Notes: generated by a model from the sequence alone, not told the origin. 64,000 nucleotides of DNA from SP5GCR1 sp965199685 (GCA_965199685.1 OZ241323.1:1302001-1366000), one strand, 5' to 3'; positions 20,001-29,552 are shown, counted from the first letter of the stretch. Made by a program: numbers and translations.

Positions 20001-23000
20001 TCAAAGCGATATCGCTAATATCGTAAGGCGCATCTAGACTATAATTGAATATGCCGCTTTCAAAATTCGGCTCCAAGACCGCATCATCCAAAGATAAATC
20101 CAAATCGCTCAAAAGCGCAATATCGTCACCCTGATTAGGTCCAGTGACAAGCAGCGTATATGATTTGCTATCAGAACCGTCGCCCGAGGTCGATTTTATC
20201 TTGATGTCGTTTAGGTATCGATTGCCATCTAAACTAAGCTCTTGACTCAAGCGATTGCTGCCTTCGCTGAAAGTGTCCGGCGTACAAGTGTCGCAAGCTC
20301 CAGTAATGATTGCATCTTTGTGTATTGCTTCGGCTTGAACTACAACATTTTCATCAGAGATACGCACGATATAAATATATCGCTCGCTATCAAAACCCTT
20401 CACTAAATCAACATTCGAGTCGCTGTCGTATAACTGCAATTTTGCCAACCTTGCTTCGCTACCGACTTCTCTGGTCACTGCCAAAGTATAACTTTGGGTT
20501 GTCGTTCGATCCGGTGATGTCACCAAAATTGTAACCGTCTTTAGTTCCCCTACATCCGCCAGTACAACATTCGCAGTAGTGACGCGCATCACCGGAAGAC
20601 TACCATCTATCGAAATTGTCGCCTCATTCTCGCTTGCCTGCGCATTGATTCCGAGTATGTTGGTCTCAATCGGCACACTGACTTGATAGTGGCTCAGACG
20701 CGCATCAAACTCAAACGGTAAATTACTGGGTGGCAACAACGCGATATGGCTCAGGTTAGCATTATCGCTTTGGGCTATGGCACGAATGATTTTCAGTAGA
20801 TAACGGTTGCTCTGCTCTCCATCTTCGGAAGTCACGACCAGGGTGACAGTCGTGGTTCGCCCGACACTGAGACCGGCAATTTCGGTAGTGGCTTCTTTAT
20901 CAATAATATCTACCGGCATTGCGTTTATCGTAATAGTGGCGTTTTGATGAGCAACCCGCGCCGTCAACAAAACCGAATCGACACTGTTAGCAACGGATAC
21001 GCTACAACTGGTATTACAACTGTCAAAATCCAAATTGCCCGGAGTTATCGATAAATCCTCTAAATTAGCATTATTGCTAAGCCTATCTATTTCTACGATA
21101 TAAGATTGCTCAGAGCCGTCCACAGCACGCACCGTAATCGTCGTTGATGTTATTCCGGTTTGCAAATTGAATTCCTTCTCTTGTTCACCAGTCGTAAAGT
21201 CGCCTCCGTCTATGCTCAACTCTGCTGCACCATGGGCAGCCTCGGCGATCAGCGTGACGACATTCTCGCTACGTTTGACTTGTGCACGATACCTTGTGAT
21301 TTCTTCATTTTCATCGCTAGAGACTTGTGGAAGCAAATCTATCGTGCGCGCACCCACTTCTAATTGCAATTTTCCCAAACTTGTATCGTCGGCGGCTGGC
21401 CCCCGATAAGTAGTTCCCAAAGATCTAACAATATTGAAAAAACCTTGCCCGTCTCGGTATCCTATCCGCACACGATAGTGATGGTCGGGCATTACATTTC
21501 TAAGCGAATAGGTAGGGCTGAATGCCCCGGCTATAGGTCGCCAGTTCCTAGAAGAAGGTGCGAAGACTTCCCATTCATACCAAATATCAGGATTCGGATT
21601 GACTCCGTCGGGGTCAGTGGAAAAATCGATGTTTAGAACATAATTTGTACCTTCCACAACTGGAGCATTCAAAGAGACCGTGCCGTTGTTCACTTTCTTA
21701 ATTTCCAACTGTACCCTTTTAGCAGCAATGATGTCACGATACTTTACATGGAAGTCCAAATCTACATACCCAAACCGGTCGGCTGCTGACACTATGTCTG
21801 TGGGTATCCTTGGCAAGCGAAAGGTGGTATCGTTTGTTACTGTATCGTCCAAAAAATTGCTACCCGATGAATCAACCCACTCATAACTTATATTCTCCCC
21901 AGCTTCTAGTTCGCTGCGAGCTTCACCGAGGGGCGTTGCCCATATAATATAACTCCCCACAAATTCATCAGCCAAGTTACCCTCGGATAATGCATAGCTG
22001 TCGCCTAGTTGATAATGGCGAGTAACGATTTGCGGGATGATATTGACCACATCCAAACCATAGAAAAGGCGAACCCTGTTATACGGCACGAAAGTTGTAT
22101 TCCTATGCGATATACGCACGGTACTGAGGTCGCGATTGATGGTATACGGTTGCCCATTATCAACCCTCCCATTGTTTATACTCATATAAACAAGTGTTTC
22201 GGGATTTTGTACAAACGGCATGACTTCAATGTCTGTATCACTGCCGCCAACGACGATAGAGTATCCGGGTATGTTATCTCTAATCCTCGGCCATATCATC
22301 CGATTCTCATCCATAACAATTTCTTGCAATCCCATGCGCTGATAGCCCAGCAGTTTTGTGCAACTAGCGGGGTCGGCTTCAATCGCACACTGCGGATGTC
22401 TAATTGCTGGATATTGCATATCGCTACCGAAATTCCAATCTCTAATAGGCCAATTTTCATATACTCCGGTGGCAGTGGTCGGTGTTCTAAGTTCCGCGCT
22501 ATTCTTAGCCCTGATATCATTCTCGTTGGGTATTCCGCTCAGTTCGGTATCCCAATAGCTATTTTCTGCTAGTGCTTTACTAAGTTCAAAGCCGATTAAA
22601 CCACCCCTGGGATGATTTCCCGTTACCACACCGGTTGCATAACTATTGAAAATACTACTTATATTAAAGCCAACCAAACCACCGACATCACCGATTGGAC
22701 CGGTCGCTTCTACATCACCTATTGCATAACTATCTCGAATAACACTGTTATCTACATTAATACCTGCCAAACCACCGATCAAATTGTATGCGACTAAAGG
22801 TACACTTGCATGGCTGTGGGCAATAATGCCACCGCGAGTATTCCCCCCGACCAAGCCGCCGACATATTGACTCTCCCCCGTACACCTTATCGCATTAAAC
22901 GACGATGTACTCTGAGCGTAGGCGAAACTGTAGTCTATGATTCCAGCGTCGTTGCGTCCGACTAGACCACCGAACCATTGCCCTCCATCGCAAACTAACC

Positions 23001-26000
23001 AGGGGTGATCCGCATAGCTGCTGATAATGGTACCTGAATTTCTACCGACTAAACCACCGAGATGACTCTTGCCACTTACATAAGGGAAGGAAGTCCCGAC
23101 ATCGGAAACCTGTCCGGCGTTATTTCCAGCTAACACACCAACTTCTATACCGCCGATAATGATCGGTCTATGAAAAAGAATACGGCTGATCCTTGCATCC
23201 TCTCCGACTTCCCCAAAAAATCCTGCAGGAGAGCGATTGTACATCCACAGACCATAGATGATATGCGTATTACCATCGAACCCAGCATTGAATTTATTAT
23301 CGGCAGAACCGATCGGCGGCCATCCAAGAACCGCTGATTCTTCTGGAGAAAATGTTCGCGCCCAAAGCTCTTTATTCTCTGTTCTCCAATAATAATATGC
23401 CAATTCTTCGATCGGATCGCTGGCAGTCCCTATATCAAAGGTTCTCACCATCTCATAACCTCGGCATTTCTCTATACCACCGACGATCGGACAACCTGCG
23501 GTAAGTAGAACCGCAGTACTACTCGCTCTATAACCGGCACCATCCATCTGATAGCGCATCGCATTAACCTCATCTATGTACCTGAGTTCTATCAAACCGT
23601 CGCTATCTTCGTCTATATCCAGTTGATGTGGCAATAAACTCTCACAAATCGGGCGCCCGCTCCCGCCACATGCAGGTAATTCGTCATCAGACCCCAGCGT
23701 ATATCTAAGAAATGGATATCTAGCATAGCTTTCCTCTAAGCTACCGAATTTCCAATCCTGTTCGGTCCAAGTATAATAAGGTCGTTCTGAACTGTAATTT
23801 TGATTCTGTAATGTTTGCAGTCCTTTGATTGTCCAAGGTATACCACCGATACCACGAAGAGTAAATTGCCCCTCAAGGTTCCAATGACAATTACTCGAAT
23901 TGCCACCGTTCTCGACTCCAATCACTCCTCCCCCGGCATGATTATAAAGATCTGTATACGGCTCAACCAGAACTACACCGGTATTGTAACATTTATTGAG
24001 TGTTGCCATATTCGCGCCGATCACACCACCGACTTCGGTATTTCCGAATGTCTCGGCCCTGACATAGACATTGCTAATCATCGCATCGGCATCGTTAAGA
24101 CCCACAAAACCACCGATTCTATGGTTGTCTCCTACACCTCTGACTTCGCCCATCACATAACTGTTAACGATATCGCCGCCGTTATTCCAACCGACCAAGC
24201 CACCTACTTGGGTATTCCCGGTTCGCCGACCGATTGCAAAGCTGTTGGCAATCACACCACCCTCATTCCACCCGACTAATCCGCCGACATTATTCCGCCC
24301 GTTAATTTCGATCTGCAACAAGCCGATATTAAAGATGGTACTGGCACTGGTCACACCGAATAAAGCGATATCATCGCGGTCGGTTCTATCTATCATAAGA
24401 TTGAAAATCGTATGACCGTTGCCGTCAAAAATAGCCTTAAAAGGCTCACGGCTTGTTCCTATCGGATCCCAACCTGCTCCGCTAGTCCAAGCGATTTTAT
24501 CGGACTGGTTCAGGTAATCCGCCTCATCTAAAAAGTCTAAATCCGAGCGTAGTTCAAAGCCTTTGCAGCCACCATTCTCAGGGCAACCGGTTGTGTTCTT
24601 AACATCTTCTGCGCTTTCCATATAACCGCTGCCGTCTAAGCGATAGCGGATTGCATTCAATCCATGCAAATTATAAATTTCTATCAGCCCATCACCGTCG
24701 GCATCTATATCGCTACTATCCCAAATACCATCGCCGTCGGCATCTCGCGTAACATCAATTCGATATACCACCGAATCCTCTCCGCGATCCAAGCTCGTTG
24801 TTACAACGATGGTAATAATCGTGGCGGTACTCATATTCAATGGAATCGCATCGCTTTGTACGCCACTTTGCGCATTAATAGAAAAACCGCTATCCGCCGA
24901 ACTCAATATATTAATGGTGACCGATTCGGTAGTGGCTAAGGTCGGTGTGACTTGTAGCTGTTGTATCCCCAACGGTGCATTGAGCGTATAGTCGAATAAC
25001 TCGCCCTCAAAACGCGGTTGCAAATAAGCATAATCAAAGGATAAATCTAGACTTTCTAATCGTTGGGCGCGGTCGGGCTCTCTAATCACCGTCATCTGAT
25101 AGCTTTGCATTGTCCCTCTATCGGGTGATTCTACGATAATCGTAATTGGAGTTTCTTCGCCTATGCCTGCTAGCATAATATCCGCAGTGGCAATACGAAC
25201 AGTTGAGGGCCGATTGTTTATTGCAATAAATGCCTGACCTTCGCTCGCTTGCGCATGCACCCGAAGTATTCGTGTCGGAGTAGAAACACCAATCCGATAT
25301 TGATATATATTGCGACTAAACATCAGCGGTAAATTGCCGAGTGGTGATATTTGCAAGCTGATGAGATCGGCATTATCGTTGCGTGGCGATACCCTAATTA
25401 TTTTGAGTGTATAAGTCTTCTCCGTCTCTCGATCGGCAGCGGTCACCACGATAGGGACAATTCTCACAATACCTACCGGTAAATTGGTGATATCCATACT
25501 CGCAACGCGATCTCTCAATACAGCAGGCCTGCCATCTATAGTGATGCTCGCCTCTCTGTCGGCTGCTTTTGCGGTCACCAAAACCTGATTAATACTATTA
25601 TCTATGGTGATGGTGCAGTCGTCATTACAGCTACTAAAGTCCAAGTTGCCTGGGGCTACTGCTAAATCGCTTAAGTTCGCATTGTTACTTTTCCTGCGCT
25701 CCACTGCAATAATATAAATTTGTGTGTTTCCGTTCGGCGCGCGTGCTTCAATCTCTATCAGATTCGTACCGACCTCTATGCCGATATCTAACGCTCGCTC
25801 ATTCAACAAAAAGTGATCTCCGTTTATTCTCAACGCAGTAAGATTATGACTGGCTGCCACTGCCAGCGAAATAGTATCTACGCTGTTTGCAACCTCTGCC
25901 TCAAACCGGGTTGCCGTACTTGCCATTGTAAAAGACGGCGTCAAAGCAACTACATTGCCGTTTGCCCTTAATTGTAACTTTTTCAAAGCTATGTCTGCGG

Positions 26001-29000
26001 AGTTCGGATCGTCATAAGTAATCGGAAGTGATTCAAGCTGTTGTGAGTAATCTTGTCCGTCTGTATACTCGATCAATACGCGATACTGATTATCTGGAGT
26101 TGCATCGGCAAAAAGGTAATAGGAATTCGTCGCATTTTCTATATCGTGCCAAGTTTCCGCGTCGGATGCACGAGTCTGCCATCGGTATTCAAGCATAGGG
26201 TTTTGATTGACCCCATCTGGATCTTCTGACAGATCGACTACCATTTGGTATCTGTCGGGCTCTATGGCAGGGGCAGCCAACGAGATAAAACCATTGTTGA
26301 TTTTAAGAACTCTCAAAATGATTGCTCTGCTGCTACTCGTTTCACGATAGCGTATATTAAAACTTAGTTTAATATCGCTTAATTCGCTATCCTCCGGAAC
26401 TATCGCTTCGGATATGGGTGGCACCATTAAATTAACCTGTCGCGTATTCACTGTGGATAAAATATCGTTACCCGACAAATCACTCCACGAATAGCTTACA
26501 CTGGTGCCGGCAGAAATTTCCTCAAAAGCATCTCTATCAAATGCAGTCGATAGCCTGCTAAGCAACAAATCACCCTTCAACTGCGAATCTAGAACGTCGC
26601 CCTCGTTGATGGTAATGATGCTATTTTCGCCTAGCTCCTCGTCGTTATAATTAATTTTGGTAATCATCTCGTTTATAAAAAATGAAGGAGCAACAAAACT
26701 TCTTCTATACGATACGAAATTGAAGTCGGATTTGGTTATGTGTATGCTAAATTCGTCACCAGCTCCAACCTTATGTGTTTGCTGATCTTCTAAATTAGTA
26801 TCTAATATCCTAAGAAAAGCAAGCCTGCTCGGATCGTCTACAAAAGGAGTAATTTCAATTTCGTTTAGACCTTCCGGAATAACTATATCGTAGGTTATTC
26901 TTGCCGGGTTGAGCTCTGGGACCAAGGTGATATGCGGTGGTAAAAGCAATTTCTGCAGTGACAAACGTTGCGCGCCCAACAGTCTTTTACATGTAGCGGG
27001 AGCAACTTCGCTCACACAAAGCGGAGACTTGATCACTGGATATTGTAAATCGCTACCGAAGTCCCAATCGGCATGATGCCAATTCGCATATATCCCGGTT
27101 GTGGTAGTCGGTGCTCTAAGCTGTTCTCCACGCAACCCGCTGCCGCCAGCACTGTCTGATTTTCCACTCAGTTCGGTATCCCAATAGCTATCTATTACTA
27201 AACCATTCTCATCGGCAGAGCCGACCAAGCCTCCAGTTGCATTCCTTCCCACCACCGCTCCGATTGCATAGCTATTAGCAATTCTAGAGTTATTAGCACC
27301 AACCAAACCACCGATCTGACCGACAGAGTCTCCAATGGTGTTGATTGCATTAACATCCCCCAGTGCATAACTATTTTCAATAGTGCTCCCTTCGCTATTG
27401 AGGCCTACCAAACCGCCGATTGAATTACCTCCGGTTACCAACATCTGTGCAAAGCTGTGAGTGATGGTGCTATTCTCGCTATTACCTCCGGCTAAACCAC
27501 CGATATACCGACTCCCCTCCGAGCAAATTATCCGGTTAAAATATTTATCAAATGTATGGCTATAACTATACGAAAGCACCGCACCTTTGTCGTTACGCCC
27601 TACCACACCACCGTGCCATTGTCCGGCACCGCATATCATTTCCAAATCGTTGACAAAGGTATTGTGTACGATGCCATTGTTCGTACCGACTAAACCACCG
27701 ACGAGGCTATCCCCTTCTACATAACCGAGAAAAGAACCGCTTTCACTAACATGACCCAAGTTGACAGCTGCTAGAGTGCCGACTTCAATACCACCGACAA
27801 CCCGCGGAAATACAAAAAGAACACCGCTGACTTTGCCGTTCTCACTTATTTCCCCAAACAATCCGACAGCAGCCGAGCGGTTATTCAACCATAAATCATA
27901 GAGCTGATATCTATTACCCTCAAAGACTGCGTCTAAGCCATCGCCGGCAGAACCGATTGGTGGCCATCCCGGACCAGTGCGAGATTGAGGTGACCAGAGG
28001 TGTCTATTTTCGATATTCCAATAATAATAGCCTACCTCGTCATCGCTATCCTGTGATGCCCCGAAATCCAATGCTCTGGCGAGTTCATAACCTCTGCATT
28101 TTTCTATGCCATCAACGAGCGGACAACCCTTGCTAACCAAGGTCGCCGAGCTGTTTGCTCTATAACCGATACCATCCAACTGATAACGCACCGCATTAAG
28201 TTCATCTACATATCTGAGTTCTATCAAACCATCGTTATCTTCATCTATATCAAATTGATCGGGTAATTTACTCCCGCAGCGTGGCGCATCAGTTGCGCTA
28301 CAAACCGATAAACCGGCAACCGACCTTACGGTATATTTAAGCATCGGGTATTGCGGATAATCGTGCTCTATGCTGCCGAATTCCCAATCGTCGCTACTCC
28401 AGGTGTAAAACATACCACCCGAATTACTATCTTGGCCAACGAATGTGTGAAGGGCTACAATACCTGCGGCACCAGAAGGCGCGTATGCATTCTGAACCTC
28501 ATCAAAGTTATATTGATCCTCAAAATTCCAATAATTATAGGTCATTTGACCACCTTCATTAGATCCCGCTACACCACCACCAAGATTCTCAAATCTATCT
28601 GCTGCCGGCTTAATCCAACTGATACCGGAGGCATAACACTTGGTGACCACAGCACTGTTTACTCCGACTATGCTACCTACCTTATCTCGCCCGATGACGT
28701 TGCTTCGGGTGTAGCAGTTAACGATTCTGCTATTCCCACTATTCTCACCTGCCACACCACCGGCATCGCCACCCTCTGCTATGGCTTCGGTCTCCCCCAT
28801 CGTGTAACTCTTGTGAATCTCCCCGTCGTCATTCCAACCAACCAAACCACCAACCCGAGTATTTCCGACACGCCGACCAATCGCATAGCTGTTAATAATC
28901 ATGCTGGCATTGCTCCATCCGACCAAGCCGCCGACACGATCCCCACCAGTGACTTCTAGATGTAATAAACCGATATTGATGATATCAGCGCCACGGGCAA

Positions 29001-29514
29001 CACCGAATAAAGCAATATTATCATCGTCCGGTCTGTCTATACTGAGATTGGAAATCGTATAACCGTTGCCGTTAAAGACGCTCCGGAAGGGTGCCGCAGT
29101 CGTTCCTATCGGTTGCCACCCTGCCCCGCTAATCCAAGTGGCGGTGTTCTCAACAGAAAAATAGCTTGTATCGTCCAAAAAATCCAAGTCTCCGATTAGC
29201 TCATAACCAATACAGCCTAATACTGGACACCCTTCGGTAATTTTGGCTTCTGAATTGCTACTGGGTCTGTAGCCACTGCCGTCTAGCTGATAACGGATTG
29301 CATTGAGTCCTTCTAAATTACAGATCTCTATTAGACCGTCACCGTCTTCGTCTATATCGTCCGCGCCCCCCAAGTCGTCTTCGTCGGCATCGCTGTCTTG
29401 TTCATTTATAACGCATAGTTCCTGAGCAACAGAATCTTGTACAATCACATATTGACAAAGTGCTATCCCCCCTATGAATAAAGCTATGCGTAAAAGCTTT
29501 TTGGATAGTTCCAT
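11008..29514 (-). CDS. giant secreted GLUG/cadherin-like repeat protein (6168 aa)
   Basis: One intact 18.5-kb reading frame. The N-terminus is a signal peptide (KKLLRIALFIGGIALCQYVI...VAQE). Eight modules begin with an acidic calcium-loop motif such as DEDGDGLIE, followed by a Y.LDG.GY segment, a Cys pair in GC...C.GYEL, and a run of GLUG repeats (VGGLVGxNxGxIxNSYAxG). They start near residues 55, 428, 1608, 1972, 3256, 3738, 4326 and 4812. Cadherin-like beta-sandwich repeats (xYTVTVxR) lie between them and fill the last 1000 or so residues. The tail is IRIRAKVFLEGPLQ. No sortase motif, autotransporter barrel or obvious peptidase is seen. A role as a surface adhesin or extracellular fibre is inferred from architecture only. 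An AGGGAGGGGG ribosome site and a strong promoter precede it. Confidence 0.9.
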   Translation of the reverse strand: MELSKKLLRIALFIGGIALCQYVIVQDSVAQELCVINEQDSDADEDDLGGADDIDEDGDGLIEICNLEGLNAIRYQLDGSGYRPSSNSEAKITEGCPVLGCIGYELIGDLDFLDDTSYFSVENTATWISGAGWQPIGTTAAPFRSVFNGNGYTISNLSIDRPDDDNIALFGVARGADIINIGLLHLEVTGGDRVGGLVGWSNASMIINSYAIGRRVGNTRVGGLVGWNDDGEIHKSYTMGETEAIAEGGDAGGVAGENSGNSRIVNCYTRSNVIGRDKVGSIVGVNSAVVTKCYASGISWIKPAADRFENLGGGVAGSNEGGQMTYNYWNFEDQYNFDEVQNAYAPSGAAGIVALHTFVGQDSNSGGMFYTWSSDDWEFGSIEHDYPQYPMLKYTVRSVAGLSVCSATDAPRCGSKLPDQFDIDEDNDGLIELRYVDELNAVRYQLDGIGYRANSSATLVSKGCPLVDGIEKCRGYELARALDFGASQDSDDEVGYYYWNIENRHLWSPQSRTGPGWPPIGSAGDGLDAVFEGNRYQLYDLWLNNRSAAVGLFGEISENGKVSGVLFVFPRVVGGIEVGTLAAVNLGHVSESGSFLGYVEGDSLVGGLVGTNNGIVHNTFVNDLEMICGAGQWHGGVVGRNDKGAVLSYSYSHTFDKYFNRIICSEGSRYIGGLAGGNSENSTITHSFAQMLVTGGNSIGGLVGLNSEGSTIENSYALGDVNAINTIGDSVGQIGGLVGANNSRIANSYAIGAVVGRNATGGLVGSADENGLVIDSYWDTELSGKSDSAGGSGLRGEQLRAPTTTTGIYANWHHADWDFGSDLQYPVIKSPLCVSEVAPATCKRLLGAQRLSLQKLLLPPHITLVPELNPARITYDIVIPEGLNEIEITPFVDDPSRLAFLRILDTNLEDQQTHKVGAGDEFSIHITKSDFNFVSYRRSFVAPSFFINEMITKINYNDEELGENSIITINEGDVLDSQLKGDLLLSRLSTAFDRDAFEEISAGTSVSYSWSDLSGNDILSTVNTRQVNLMVPPISEAIVPEDSELSDIKLSFNIRYRETSSSRAIILRVLKINNGFISLAAPAIEPDRYQMVVDLSEDPDGVNQNPMLEYRWQTRASDAETWHDIENATNSYYLFADATPDNQYRVLIEYTDGQDYSQQLESLPITYDDPNSADIALKKLQLRANGNVVALTPSFTMASTATRFEAEVANSVDTISLAVAASHNLTALRINGDHFLLNERALDIGIEVGTNLIEIEARAPNGNTQIYIIAVERRKSNNANLSDLAVAPGNLDFSSCNDDCTITIDNSINQVLVTAKAADREASITIDGRPAVLRDRVASMDITNLPVGIVRIVPIVVTAADRETEKTYTLKIIRVSPRNDNADLISLQISPLGNLPLMFSRNIYQYRIGVSTPTRILRVHAQASEGQAFIAINNRPSTVRIATADIMLAGIGEETPITIIVESPDRGTMQSYQMTVIREPDRAQRLESLDLSFDYAYLQPRFEGELFDYTLNAPLGIQQLQVTPTLATTESVTINILSSADSGFSINAQSGVQSDAIPLNMSTATIITIVVTTSLDRGEDSVVYRIDVTRDADGDGIWDSSDIDADGDGLIEIYNLHGLNAIRYRLDGSGYMESAEDVKNTTGCPENGGCKGFELRSDLDFLDEADYLNQSDKIAWTSGAGWDPIGTSREPFKAIFDGNGHTIFNLMIDRTDRDDIALFGVTSASTIFNIGLLQIEINGRNNVGGLVGWNEGGVIANSFAIGRRTGNTQVGGLVGWNNGGDIVNSYVMGEVRGVGDNHRIGGFVGLNDADAMISNVYVRAETFGNTEVGGVIGANMATLNKCYNTGVVLVEPYTDLYNHAGGGVIGVENGGNSSNCHWNLEGQFTLRGIGGIPWTIKGLQTLQNQNYSSERPYYTWTEQDWKFGSLEESYARYPFLRYTLGSDDELPACGGSGRPICESLLPHQLDIDEDSDGLIELRYIDEVNAMRYQMDGAGYRASSTAVLLTAGCPIVGGIEKCRGYEMVRTFDIGTASDPIEELAYYYWRTENKELWARTFSPEESAVLGWPPIGSADNKFNAGFDGNTHIIYGLWMYNRSPAGFFGEVGEDARISRILFHRPIIIGGIEVGVLAGNNAGQVSDVGTSFPYVSGKSHLGGLVGRNSGTIISSYADHPWLVCDGGQWFGGLVGRNDAGIIDYSFAYAQSTSSFNAIRCTGESQYVGGLVGGNTRGGIIAHSHASVPLVAYNLIGGLAGINVDNSVIRDSYAIGDVEATGPIGDVGGLVGFNISSIFNSYATGVVTGNHPRGGLIGFELSKALAENSYWDTELSGIPNENDIRAKNSAELRTPTTATGVYENWPIRDWNFGSDMQYPAIRHPQCAIEADPASCTKLLGYQRMGLQEIVMDENRMIWPRIRDNIPGYSIVVGGSDTDIEVMPFVQNPETLVYMSINNGRVDNGQPYTINRDLSTVRISHRNTTFVPYNRVRLFYGLDVVNIIPQIVTRHYQLGDSYALSEGNLADEFVGSYIIWATPLGEARSELEAGENISYEWVDSSGSNFLDDTVTNDTTFRLPRIPTDIVSAADRFGYVDLDFHVKYRDIIAAKRVQLEIKKVNNGTVSLNAPVVEGTNYVLNIDFSTDPDGVNPNPDIWYEWEVFAPSSRNWRPIAGAFSPTYSLRNVMPDHHYRVRIGYRDGQGFFNIVRSLGTTYRGPAADDTSLGKLQLEVGARTIDLLPQVSSDENEEITRYRAQVKRSENVVTLIAEAAHGAAELSIDGGDFTTGEQEKEFNLQTGITSTTITVRAVDGSEQSYIVEIDRLSNNANLEDLSITPGNLDFDSCNTSCSVSVANSVDSVLLTARVAHQNATITINAMPVDIIDKEATTEIAGLSVGRTTTVTLVVTSEDGEQSNRYLLKIIRAIAQSDNANLSHIALLPPSNLPFEFDARLSHYQVSVPIETNILGINAQASENEATISIDGSLPVMRVTTANVVLADVGELKTVTILVTSPDRTTTQSYTLAVTREVGSEARLAKLQLYDSDSNVDLVKGFDSERYIYIVRISDENVVVQAEAIHKDAIITGACDTCTPDTFSEGSNRLSQELSLDGNRYLNDIKIKSTSGDGSDSKSYTLLVTGPNQGDDIALLSDLDLSLDDAVLEPNFESGIFNYSLDAPYDISDIALIATLSSTASASIHITSSADASFSIVAESGIQSEAIPLDIAFNTTITITVSTDIITDDVMVVYQINVMQDSDNDGIANAMDVDDDNDGLIEVHSLEDLDRIRFQLDGSGYVLSIGGSKDTTGCASGSGCIGYELSRNLDFLSDGSYRDAQTRRTNKIAWTTGAGWHPIGTSTRPYMGVFNGNGYTISNLFIDNTIGSPVGLFARTAGAIIDYVGLLNVKIIGSWDTGGLVGRASEASIISNSFVTGDITTANRNAGGLVGSFEGTAFEKSEIKNSYVVVEIVSDTGLVGGLVGTMNGTTSIDDSYAISSLIGERELGGLVGIGHSDSQINNSYAIPIVQGDFMLGGLIGNRNDTVLVSSYSDSTISGIAGTAMAPPMDITTEALQTPTAAGSTVTEVYYQWSTDNWSFGNAEQYPAVKYNNDLCDTSIAPQWVRCDVKGVSLPGQHLSLVDLQIVEHLDGEAFDSPLFPEQFSLFTDDYTLTVYDRTTTVTLIPILSKTHSTPTIVIANNNGYESAIAVGERALGVPVDNGAELAIALHVDEQPFVTHGISINYYTEVTSTDIDADDDGYIDIDSADGLSAIRYQTDGTGLREAENRSKSTRGCLDDVCIGYELTSDVDLSSYTNWQPIANLNSVFKGNGYTISNLTISRGGGDDIALFASTLEGSKIDYVNLANVDVLGWNQVAGLVGSGRSKISNSSVSGRIVGNANVGGVAGIMYGTGGLINSYAMIELMGNNRVGGLIGSTDAPIDNSYATGSVTKRNDNASRLGGLVGYLNGVTISNSYAAVDVTSNNRSGGMVGALLFGRHDETVNSYAIGRVEGRSRGGLISYFVVVVNSYWNRDINPDLPTNNSTGIAKTTAELKAGTAGSRVGDIYLNWSDANWDFGSTEQYPGIKYAIGDEADPACRTTTDTTVILPICGTLLPNQLHRPSDSYLTDLTITPVKDFTPQFDTFSREYQATVSNSAETVMITMRAAGLDASIKLNVNEDEYIADRTLSENISLREGLNSIAIEVTAPNETTNTYTVMLFREVDPSLIDIELSSSELHLEPNFSSDIFDYRIHVPFDNRHIELMPVLRSPDWVMMHITSSADADFSINSSSGTRSYTIPIDPSFNTTITIITTVNVAVSDASLRYLINISKDLDGDGIYDNTDVDDDNDGLIEIHNLEDLYAMRYQLDGSALVTSIEGSADTLGCAAVSGCIGYELTGDLDFLDSSSYRDMHNLANKDVWTNGQGWPPIGNETQPFTAVFNGNGYMISNLYINDITALPAGLFSKIAGATIDNVGLLNVNVSGLRSVGGIVGHATSSSKVSNSFVTGELKVINDGVGGLVGLLEGRVSEISEITNSYVFVNVDGSSQQAGGLVGIMDGYTRLSNSYAIAAVNANSEIGGLVGKAHSNAEIKDSYAIATVSGDASVNAVVGNLNGASIDNSYSDSTVSGITDGSNNGLSAGSLTATTEALQMPTAAGTTVTEVYYQWSDSDWDFGDDEHYPAIRYNNDLCDTSVPPQWIRCDMRGTLIDGQHLNLLSLEMRESINGVEADAALYPRLRPMLEYDYKLTVYSQTTTLTLIPFLSRSYSTPTIIISSGANPSYKRSINSGERISDLPVDNDQQIRIDLAIDDKSYIAYKVSVNRYTELTAVDIDQDDDGYIDIHSADALNVIRYQPDATGFRESSDKNKSTRGCPNDMCIGYELTADVDLSSYTNWQPIVNFNSVFQGNGHTISNLRINRRINEVGLFKLIAATAKIDYVNLANVDVRGQDRVAGLVGVSGGKITNSSVSGTIRGSFIVGGMVASATTSSRIINSFVDCDVAGIESVGGLIGQNAGLVENSHSVGMVTGQDLNKHKVGGLVGVLSFGSISNSYSAAAVNSRQKAGGLVGSMPLGLSSITNSYAIGEILATSIGGLVPVADVNVRNSYWDSSVNPTASTNFPGEAKTTSEMLRGTKGSRPSDIYYDWEDADWNFGDSLQYPRLKYAIGDADDPACRSEAGDTTRLPICGTLLPRQAHLNLSTYLYDLRLIPAKTLSPEFESPITEYQVTVPHSTNTITVITRPTPEATVTITANGMLMATDQSFLEDIPLNVGENTIEIEVSALGKSTQTYTVTVIREFDLSLKSLIVSVAGQQLLPMSEALISDDTEQTSYRYTIPVSVEEIIIRALAQDSDVQVLLNEDSARGSEVISIIDDLRKGLNAYEIKLLAQDEVSSKVYSVLVERVGDDNRLTSLTLHPEEAVEIFTPSFEDSIYAYQTTISKSVKMARVKATVADRDAQIEITVNDNETTHRRIANKEIESVDFPVLSGTRNQVLINVISSDQSSQSYELFVNRVANDNADLAVLGIVGARFDRAFNAETTLYQTRVANNVSELEVIAETKDDDATIAIEINGRSIADMSHRVRLENAGARASTNNIAVVVTAENETNKTYRIKVRRDAQDSNNDDLNSVALYKLDSQTPLEIVELDDFDDDRNHQVRVSTDVKIIRMIPLAADSEASLRINGTPLVNRSVDIALAEEINVQRAVQITVVAENGVNSQSYTVSIIRNPSDDKSLKYLRLSEENGDPIPLTPDFATTQTRYELQVPNALSRLVITAQANHERASIVVGNNPDTRISVMREVVDLAVNKTTLIDFQVIANDGSSTTYTVSVFRPYSSDVALAKLTLFPLSESQDELVSDGGTMMRNVVSYANTVENLRTRIETQHSSATIIISRRDGTENPFNFVPGLVAVSAGQQEDMEISEGELLSNPIELEPGEMTQMDIMVIAQDGISSMIYTVSVLRELNMDANLDSLRITKDGVPVSPTPLFNSEITTYTVSVSNDTQKLRVTATASDAEHADIQISVDGGALEDIASTEVSVWPGQKTKRGFETLLRIKVIANDAQTSKSYTVTLIRLFDASDATLHNLEVSPGRLEPDYTTATFVYTVNVSNTTETIKVIPTTNNNGATTITSVFMNSRTVYPSNTDIPLNVIGEAGNIIEVEVESEDGANSNTYTINVIRESIGIRIRAKVFLEGPLQ

Positions 29515-29552
29515 CTTCAGAGCCCCCTCCCTATGAAAATGGTTAGGTACTT

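Noticed and set aside
14485..28959. Numerous plus-strand frames of 60-200 codons opposite the giant gene
   Set aside because: They are antisense shadows of repetitive coding sequence, with no ribosome sites or domains.
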